Below are positions 1-5,398 of a stretch of DNA of 32,816 nucleotides, in pieces. This DNA is from SIG578 sp964508295 (lineage in GTDB: Bacteria > Bacillota > Clostridia > Oscillospirales > Ruminococcaceae), in assembly GCA_964508295.1 (NCBI GenBank), contig CAZDSQ010000012.1, positions 1 through 32,816 on the forward strand, written 5' to 3'. The translations under genes and the position numbers were made by a program. Under the pieces are notes generated by a model. The model was given only the letters and a program-made list of their open reading frames with translations, had not been told where the DNA came from and did not search any database. Each line of letters opens with the position of its first letter. The first letter of the stretch is position 1.

Positions 1-1
1 A

Positions 2-49
2 CTGTATACCATCATCTTACACTACCTGTATACCATCATACTACACTGT
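2..49. repeat. Two tandem copies of a 24-bp repeat
   Basis: The 14-mer CTGTATACCATCAT occurs at 2-15 and again at 26-39, and the following bases (CTTACACTAC and ACTACACTGT) are also similar, giving a 24-bp period. The array may continue to the left of the window. There are no distinct spacers, so it is not a CRISPR array. Confidence 0.7.
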
Positions 50-51
50 AC

Positions 52-101
52 ACTGTGTTCGCCCGCATAAAATCCGCAATATGAAAACGGGCGAACACAG
101 T
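52..101. repeat. 14-bp perfect inverted repeat (palindromic intergenic element)
   Basis: ACTGTGTTCGCCCG at 52-65 is perfectly complementary to CGGGCGAACACAGT at 88-101, with a 22-nt loop. It has no T-tract after it and sits just before the first promoter. The GC-rich arms ending in a GCCCCTAC-like tail resemble the short palindromic intergenic elements seen in many gut Clostridia genomes. That comparison is from memory, not from a search. Confidence 0.65.
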
Positions 102-194
102 TTGCCCCTACGATAAAAACCCGCTTTATAGAACTGTGTAAAAATATCTGCTGAATTTTGGAAAATAATGCAAGCTTTAAAAGAAAATAATGCA

Positions 195-223
195 TTGACA
201 ACGGTTTTTTGCAATGCTAAACT
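195..223 (+). promoter_or_regulatory. Sigma-A type promoter of the first glycosidase-like gene
   Basis: A perfect -35 box TTGACA (195-200), a 17-bp spacer and TAAACT (218-223, 4 of 6 to consensus). The predicted transcript starts near 230, which lies inside the longer open frame beginning at 168 and so supports the ATG at 273 as the true start. Confidence 0.6.
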
Positions 224-272
224 TACAATAAGGCAAAAAATGGCTTTGCGCCTAAGAAGGAGAGTGCTTAAA

Positions 273-1223
273 ATGGAAAATGTAAAACGCGACCCGAATA
301 AAATCGTAGGACTGGGATTTTATCATCTTAATCCTCGCTGGGCATCCTTCCAGACATTTGACTGGATGGTAGACAGAGGCTACATAAACTCGGTTATCGG
401 AAATCTTGATAACGTAGGAAATGTTATCGGCGCAACCGAAAAAATGGCAGAGATCGGCGGCCAGGTATGGCTTAATACCCCTGTGTTTTACAGCGCCAAA
501 GAGACCCTTTCCGAGTACATGGAAAATATGGCAAAGAAAATGAACACCCTTAAGGAAAAAGGCGTTTACGAAACTGTTGTTGGCTTCCATTGGGATGAGC
601 CGCTGCTCCATAAGCCTCACACAAATGCAGACCTTCTTGCTATGACAAAGGCACTTTCTGAGGAGTACGGACTCAGAATATATCCTGTATTTTCAAGCCA
701 GGAGGTCATCGGCAGAAAGGGTAACTGGGATGATCCCGACGGTATGCTCATTTTAGAGAGTGAAGCAACGCAGTACCTCACCGATATTGGCTACGATGCC
801 TATGGCTTCGATTACAGAGAACCCACCGAGGCAATGACAAGGAAGTTAAACGACCTTCACAGTAAATATCCCGAGGTCACAGATACCGCGAGTTACTACA
901 GATTTATGTTCAACACACTCAAAGACCGCGTTGTTAATAAAGAAGCAAGGGTTTGGGTATACCCCTGCGCATATTCCTGCGGCACATGGGCGGGAGTTAC
1001 TGCTGACGAGGATTATTGTATTGCTCACTTAAAGGGTATGACCGATCTTCTCTTTGAGCAGGAGCATATGGGCGGCATCCACCTTTACACCTTTAAGACC
1101 TGGACAAGAAGCCAAAGCGCTATGGATGTCCATCTTGATAAGGATAACCCGAACAGATGGGAAAAATATGAGCAGGCGCTCAGAGAAACCTTTGATAGAA
1201 TAAAGGATATTGAAACCAAATAA
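273..1223 (+). CDS. Putative cytoplasmic TIM-barrel glycosidase-like protein (paralogue 1)
   Basis: A 316-residue protein without signal peptide or membrane segment, so it should act in the cytoplasm. The start at 273 is chosen because AAGGAGAG lies just upstream and the promoter lies downstream of the longer ATG at 168. I do not recognise a named family. The sequence alternates short hydrophobic strands and helices like a (beta/alpha)8 barrel. It carries a WDEP motif around residue 114, of the kind that places a catalytic acid in several glycoside hydrolase clans, and a second acidic cluster, EQEH, before a GGIHLYTFKTW strand. Both are shared with the next gene, and more than half of the residues are identical between the two by eye. 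The sugar-transport context supports a glycosidase or sugar-processing role, but the function is inferred. Confidence 0.75.
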   Translation: MENVKRDPNKIVGLGFYHLNPRWASFQTFDWMVDRGYINSVIGNLDNVGNVIGATEKMAEIGGQVWLNTPVFYSAKETLSEYMENMAKKMNTLKEKGVYETVVGFHWDEPLLHKPHTNADLLAMTKALSEEYGLRIYPVFSSQEVIGRKGNWDDPDGMLILESEATQYLTDIGYDAYGFDYREPTEAMTRKLNDLHSKYPEVTDTASYYRFMFNTLKDRVVNKEARVWVYPCAYSCGTWAGVTADEDYCIAHLKGMTDLLFEQEHMGGIHLYTFKTWTRSQSAMDVHLDKDNPNRWEKYEQALRETFDRIKDIETK

Positions 1224-1231
1224 AATTTTGT

Positions 1232-1265
1232 AAAACGGCTGATAGTAACACTTTCAGCCGTTTTT
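1232..1265 (+). terminator. Rho-independent terminator after paralogue 1
   Basis: AAAACGGCTGA (1232-1242) pairs with TCAGCCGTTTT (1254-1264), giving an 11-bp stem followed by a short T-run. It separates the two paralogues into single-gene transcripts. Confidence 0.85.
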
Positions 1266-1351
1266 GTTAATGTAATTAGTCAAAAATGCCAAAGCGATTT
1301 TCAAGGCTTTGTGCAACTAGCCAAAAGATAAATAAAAATTTAACAAAAAGG

Positions 1352-1380
1352 TTGAAAAAAACCTTATTGTAAACTATACT
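1352..1380 (+). promoter_or_regulatory. Promoter of paralogue 2 with palindrome over the -35 box
   Basis: TTGAAA (1352-1357), 17-bp spacer, TATACT (1375-1380). The -35 overlaps an inverted repeat, AAGGTT (1348-1353) and AACCTT (1360-1365) separated by GAAAAA, which could be a repressor operator. A similar palindrome overlaps the -35 of the promoter at 4745. Confidence 0.65.
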
Positions 1381-1428
1381 TTACTTAATCTAAAGGCCAC
1401 CTTGCCTCAAAAAAGGAGAGTGCACATT

Positions 1429-2373
1429 ATGGAAAAGTACGATGCAAAAAACAAATTGGGTATCGGCGTTTACAACCTTGATCCCAGATGGATGTCCTTT
1501 GAGGATTTTGATTGGTATGTCGATCAGGGATATATCAACACCTTTATTCTCAATATGGACGGATTTGGAACAACTGTATGCGCCGCTGAAAAGCTTCAGG
1601 AATCGGGCGGTCAGGCTTGGCTCGGATGCCCTGTTTTCACAAGCAAGAAAGAGTCGCTTTCTGACTATATGGGCAGACTTGTAAACTATACCAAAAGACT
1701 TAATGAAAGAGGAGTATGGGATAGATTTATCGGCTTTAACTTTGACGAGCCCCTCATTCAGAGAGATACCACAAACGATGACCTTCTTGCTGTAACAAAG
1801 GCTATGCATGAGGAATTCGGAATGAGAATTTATCCCGTTTTCTCAACCCAGGAGGTTCTTGGTCAGAAGGGTAACTGGAACGATCCTGACGGTACCCTTA
1901 TTTTAGAGAGCTATGCAACCGAGTATCTCACCGATATCGGCTTTGACAGCTACGGTTATGACTTCAGACCCCCAACAGAAGCTATGGCTAAGAAGCTTGC
2001 AACTGTTGCGGAGAAATATCCTCAGGTAACCGACACAGCATCCTATTACAGATTTATTTTCGACACCCTCAAGGGTATCGTTGCAAATAAGGAAGCTAAG
2101 GTTTGGGTCACACCCAGTATGTATTATTCTTACACCTGGGCAGGCTGCTACAGCGATGAGGACTACAATACCGCTCACCTTAAGGGACTTTTTGACATTC
2201 TTATGGAGCAGGAGCATCCCGGCGGAATTATGGGTTACACCTTTAAGAGCTGGAGCAAAAAAGAGCGCGGCCTTGATTTCTTCCTCAATCCCCGCAATCC
2301 TGAAAGATGGACCAAGTTTGAGGCGGCTATGCGCGAGATCCACGATAAGATCAAGGACATAGAAATTAAATAA
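1429..2373 (+). CDS. Putative cytoplasmic TIM-barrel glycosidase-like protein (paralogue 2)
   Basis: A 314-residue, signal-less protein clearly homologous along its whole length to the gene at 273-1223. The ATG at 1429 follows AAAGGAGAG at a good distance, and an upstream TTG in the same frame lacks a ribosome site. Conserved between the two copies are the DEP motif (here FDEP, residues about 112-115), the TQEV/SQEV segment, a PTEAM segment, DTASYYRF, and EQEH before the last predicted strand. The copies differ in predicted active-site surroundings (HWDEP versus NFDEP), so substrate preference may differ. The substrate is unknown. Its own promoter and terminator isolate it from the neighbours. 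Confidence 0.75.
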   Translation: MEKYDAKNKLGIGVYNLDPRWMSFEDFDWYVDQGYINTFILNMDGFGTTVCAAEKLQESGGQAWLGCPVFTSKKESLSDYMGRLVNYTKRLNERGVWDRFIGFNFDEPLIQRDTTNDDLLAVTKAMHEEFGMRIYPVFSTQEVLGQKGNWNDPDGTLILESYATEYLTDIGFDSYGYDFRPPTEAMAKKLATVAEKYPQVTDTASYYRFIFDTLKGIVANKEAKVWVTPSMYYSYTWAGCYSDEDYNTAHLKGLFDILMEQEHPGGIMGYTFKSWSKKERGLDFFLNPRNPERWTKFEAAMREIHDKIKDIEIK

Positions 2374-2382
2374 GTTTGCTTG

Positions 2383-2413
2383 AAACGACGGGGTGATAAA
2401 CCCCGTCGTTTTG
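2383..2413 (+). terminator. Rho-independent terminator after paralogue 2
   Basis: AAACGACGGGG (2383-2393) pairs with CCCCGTCGTTT (2401-2411), an 11-bp GC-rich stem with a TGATAAA loop. The T-run is short but further T-rich sequence follows. Confidence 0.8.
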
Positions 2414-2434
2414 CAAATTTTTTGCTCAAAAATG

Positions 2435-2463
2435 TTGACTATTTTATGAATTTGGTATATAAT
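2435..2463 (+). promoter_or_regulatory. Strong promoter of the LipO-type lipoprotein
   Basis: TTGACT (2435-2440), 17-bp spacer, perfect TATAAT (2458-2463). It leaves a 5' leader of about 145 nt before the ATG at 2616. I saw no strong hairpin in that leader. Confidence 0.8.
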
Positions 2464-2615
2464 GCAAATGTATAGGGCTACGATTGCCCAAACAGCCTTT
2501 TTTGTTGGTGTACATAGACAAAACAGTGGTTGCAAAATTGGCTGATTTGCACAATCGAGGCTTTATAGCAAAATAAGAAAATATAAAACAAGTTTAAGAA
2601 AAGGAGAAAAAGAGT

Positions 2616-4478
2616 ATGAGTAAAATTGCAAAAATTTTGTCGCTCGTGCTTGTTTCGGTTCTCGCTCTTGCTGTTTTTGCAGGCTGCGGTAATAATGAGC
2701 CTGCTCAGGGTTCATCTGCTGTAGTCACAGAGAGCGAAGTTGCTAATCTTGAAAGTCAGCCCGACGAAAGTCAGGAAGAAACTGAGTCTCAAGTCGGCAC
2801 CGAAAGCACAAATAACAGTAGCAAGGATAGCGGCAATAACTCGAGCGATAACAAGACCAGTTCTAAAGGTACTGCTTCCAGAACTACAAGTAATAGCGCT
2901 ACTGTTGAAGTAAACAAGACCGGCTGGCCCATCGTAAACGAGAAAATTACAATTGAGTTTATGGGTATTGAAGGAACGGGTTATGCAGATCCTGACGATA
3001 TGTCATCCTTAAAATACTATGAGAGCAAGACCAATATTCATTTTGAATTTACCGGCGTTGCCGAAGGTCAGGTCGGAACCAGAAAGGCTCTCGTTCTTCA
3101 GTCTAAGGACTGGCCCGATATCTTCGGATTCTATTACAATAGCTTTACCGACTATGAGATCTATAAGTACGGTAAAGAGGGCGCATTCGTTGATGTTTCT
3201 GAGTATCTTGATGACTATGCTCCCAACATTGCAAAGTATCTTGAAGACAGAGTTACCAAAGCTATGAATACTGACGCTGAGGGTCATGTTTATACCATTC
3301 CTAGCAGTGCTGCAACTGCTAAGAGAAGCGTTAACTGGCACAATACTTACAACCACTGGCTTAGCATTAACAAGACCTGGCTCGATAACCTTGATCTTGA
3401 TATTCCTACCACTCCCAATGAGTTCCTCACAGTTTTAAGAGCTTTCCGTGATAACGATCCTAACGGAAACGGTATTGCTGATGAGGTTCCTTATGCTGAG
3501 TGGGTCTGGGCTGCTAACTGGATAACTGCTCCTTGGGGCGTTTACAGTGGCACAGGCGGTATCGGTATTGACAACAGCGGTAAGGCTTATTATCAGATCG
3601 CTACCGAGGAAGCTCACCAGGCTACACAGTTCTGGTACACAGTCCGTAACGAATCCGGACTTATGGATACCTCTATTCCCGGTAACAGCGCTAATAACTA
3701 TTCAGCTTTCAGAACCCATATTTCGACCGGTAAGGTTGGTTGCTTCAGATGGTCTGATGTCCAGTCCGGAACCATCTCGCCCACACTCTTAAAGCAGTAT
3801 GTTGCTATTCCTTACTTTTCTGCTAATTTCAATAGCTCTTCTTATGATCTTCCTAATTCGGTTCAGCCCTTTAACGTAACTCCTACAAGAGGTGCTATGA
3901 TAATCACTAAGTACTGTGAGAATGTTCCCGCAGTTCTCCGTTACTATGATTATCTCCAGACCGACGACGGTATCATGCTTATGAACTTCGGAACCGAGGA
4001 TGCCGGTCTTTACAAGAAGCTTTCCAACGGAACCTATAAGCTCACTACCAGCAATCTTAATGACAGAGCTCAGGAAGGTCTTGGCTGGCATATGAGAGTC
4101 TCCGAGTGGCCTATGGCCAAACTTGATAGAAGCTCTCTTGGCAACGAAACCGCTTACTATGCTTATGTTGATGCGGCTGATAAGGTTTACGAGGCAGCAC
4201 ATAAGGCTGATCCTACAACCCGTCTCCCGCAGGTAGTATATACCGCTGACCAGATTACCCAGCTCAAGAAGTTTGAGTACTTCTCCGAGGCAGGAACAGG
4301 TGCCCTTAGTGCATATCTTTCTGACTACAGCAACTATACTCTCAGTAACTGGACAGTAAACGTTCAGAACTATGAGAAGAAGGGTCTTGCTAACTACGTA
4401 AAACTCTGGCAGCAGATCGTTGATCAGAATAAGGAGTATCTCTATAAGACCTCTGAAATCACAAGAAACTGGGGCTAA
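2616..4478 (+). CDS. Extracellular solute-binding lipoprotein, LipO/CUT1 type
   Basis: A 620-residue binding protein for an ABC importer, probably for a sugar or oligosaccharide. The N-terminus has a lysine-containing start, a hydrophobic core and the lipobox LAVFAGC with the lipidated cysteine at residue 24. A Ser/Thr/Gln/Glu/Asn-rich linker follows to about residue 100, lifting the binding domain from the membrane. Residues 279-290 contain DNDPNGNGIADE, an Asp/Asn-rich calcium-loop-like motif that I know from the LipO branch of family 1 binding proteins. AAGGAG precedes the ATG. It has its own promoter and two terminators and no permease directly beside it, so its partners are probably one of the permease pairs in the downstream operon. 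The ligand cannot be read from the sequence. Confidence 0.85.
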   Translation: MSKIAKILSLVLVSVLALAVFAGCGNNEPAQGSSAVVTESEVANLESQPDESQEETESQVGTESTNNSSKDSGNNSSDNKTSSKGTASRTTSNSATVEVNKTGWPIVNEKITIEFMGIEGTGYADPDDMSSLKYYESKTNIHFEFTGVAEGQVGTRKALVLQSKDWPDIFGFYYNSFTDYEIYKYGKEGAFVDVSEYLDDYAPNIAKYLEDRVTKAMNTDAEGHVYTIPSSAATAKRSVNWHNTYNHWLSINKTWLDNLDLDIPTTPNEFLTVLRAFRDNDPNGNGIADEVPYAEWVWAANWITAPWGVYSGTGGIGIDNSGKAYYQIATEEAHQATQFWYTVRNESGLMDTSIPGNSANNYSAFRTHISTGKVGCFRWSDVQSGTISPTLLKQYVAIPYFSANFNSSSYDLPNSVQPFNVTPTRGAMIITKYCENVPAVLRYYDYLQTDDGIMLMNFGTEDAGLYKKLSNGTYKLTTSNLNDRAQEGLGWHMRVSEWPMAKLDRSSLGNETAYYAYVDAADKVYEAAHKADPTTRLPQVVYTADQITQLKKFEYFSEAGTGALSAYLSDYSNYTLSNWTVNVQNYEKKGLANYVKLWQQIVDQNKEYLYKTSEITRNWG

Positions 4479-4530
4479 TAATATTTAGCAAAGCTTAAAC
4501 CAAACTTGTTTTATAAAATATAACCCCTAT

Positions 4531-4560
4531 AAAAAAGGACACCCTCGGGTGTCCTTTTTT
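4531..4560 (+). terminator. Rho-independent terminator after the LipO-type gene
   Basis: AAAAAAGGACACCC (4531-4544) pairs perfectly with GGGTGTCCTTTTTT (4547-4560). The stem is symmetrical, with A-tract and T-tract, and could work in both directions. Confidence 0.9.
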
Positions 4561-4593
4561 GAAGTAATATGTAAGAAGTAATAGTGAATAAGC

Positions 4594-4629
4594 AATGAGG
4601 GTTTTGCGAATGCAAAACCCTCATTTTGT
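4594..4629 (+). terminator. Second hairpin/terminator-like palindrome
   Basis: AATGAGGGTTTTGC (4594-4607) pairs perfectly with GCAAAACCCTCATT (4612-4625) over a 4-nt loop, followed by TTGTTGTTT. It lies 33 bp after the first terminator. Preceding sequence (4561-4593) is a low-complexity AGTAAT/AGTGAATA stretch, so this may be a mobile palindromic repeat and not a dedicated terminator. Confidence 0.6.
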
Positions 4630-4744
4630 TGTTTGTTAAATGCGCCAAAAATTGAGATAAAAAATTGTAAAACCGCAACAAAAATCGGCACAAAATTTCT
4701 ATAGCATTATATTAAAAAAATGCTCAAAAAAAGGTAGAAAAACC

Positions 4745-4773
4745 TTTACTTTTTTGCCTTGCTGTGCTATACT
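4745..4773 (+). promoter_or_regulatory. Promoter of the long transport operon
   Basis: TTTACT (4745-4750), 17-bp spacer, TATACT (4768-4773). The -35 overlaps the palindrome AAAGGT-AGAAAA-ACCTTT (4730-4747), similar to the one at the paralogue 2 promoter. It is the best promoter I see before the operon and implies a 5' leader of about 615 nt. The 120 bp between 4630 and 4744 are AT-rich with nothing else recognisable. Confidence 0.55.
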
Positions 4774-4949
4774 GAATATTATGGGTATTTCTCTGATTTT
4801 GCGGAATTAAATTGTGCAATTTCAACAAAAATCATTTTAAAATTTTGTCGAAAACGGCAATAACTTGAAGAAATGGAATTTGTTGTAAATCGCCAAAATA
4901 CCAATAAATAAGAGAAATATAAATCCCCAAACGGTACATGCTGTGATTT

Positions 4950-5384
4950 AGCTTTATTGCGCAACGATGCATATTGCGTAATGGCTGAAATTATAGAATG
5001 CCAACTCTTGCCCGCCTTAAGTGAGAGGTGCGCACAAAACGGCTCAGATGAGCCTCTGCTCTATAGCAGAAAACTTTTGGCGCTGTCACTTTGGCAGGGT
5101 GTCCGTAGTCTGACCGAGAAGATTAGGCTGATGTACTCTTAATATGGACGGCATATCTGAAAGCCGTTGGCAGATATGTTTAAAAAACGGAACTGATGTT
5201 ATTGCATCGGGTCTTTAATCATCAAGGCAGCGAACCGGCCGTTCTGTTTCCAGAGGGACTCAGAGTGGGTGATTGAAGATTTCGCTTGTAGAAAGGCGTT
5301 AATTTCTGCAAATCCCGTTCGGGAGTTCGCCGAGCGAAAAACACGCACCGCCGTTTGACATAGAGTCAGACAAGTTATGCGGTG
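4950..5384 (+). ncRNA. Candidate structured leader RNA of the transport operon
   Basis: This 435-nt gene-free stretch is richer in GC than its surroundings and full of good helices. They are: ATTGCGCAA/TTGCGTAAT (4956-4964 with 4974-4982); GGCTC/GAGCC (5041-5045, 5050-5054) directly followed by TCTGCT/AGCAGA (5055-5060, 5065-5070); CTGTC/GGCAG (5083-5097); GTCCGTA/TATGGAC (5101-5107, 5143-5149); CATATCT/AGATATG with inner GCC/GGC (5152-5178); AACGGAAC/GTTCTGTT (5186-5193, 5241-5248); TTTCGCT/AGCGAAA (5280-5286, 5333-5339) enclosing GGCG/CGCC and TCCCG/CGGGA; and CACCGC/GCGGTG (5346-5351, 5379-5384) capping GTTTGAC/GTCAGAC. The last helix ends 14 nt before the start codon. I recognise no known riboswitch consensus. 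The region from the promoter to 4950 is AT-rich and shows nothing clear. Confidence 0.5.
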
Positions 5385-5398
5385 GAATGGGGATTATT

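Noticed and set aside
2..49. Start of a CRISPR array
   Set aside because: The copies are directly tandem at a 24-bp period with no unique spacers and no cas genes.
1287..1303. Possible CcpA cre site (TGCCAAAGCGATTTTCA)
   Set aside because: The spacing is several bases longer than the cre consensus and the halves are not symmetrical.
1903..2535. Long antisense open frame over paralogue 2 and its terminator
   Set aside because: It is the mirror of a clear sense gene, crosses a terminator, has no ribosome site and no recognisable domain.
5024..5032. AGAGGTGCG resembling the conserved loop motif of the lysine riboswitch
   Set aside because: The other conserved lysine-riboswitch segments and the five-stem junction are not found nearby, and the downstream gene is a sugar-binding protein.
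4957..5142. Short open frame of 61 codons in the leader
   Set aside because: No ribosome-binding site, no recognisable domain, and its bases take part in several hairpins; a structured RNA explains the stretch better.
4774..5398. Group I/II intron or T-box leader
   Set aside because: No domain V-like hairpin, no intron-encoded protein, no GGNACCGCG-type antiterminator bulge, and the downstream gene is not an aminoacyl-tRNA synthetase or amino-acid gene.
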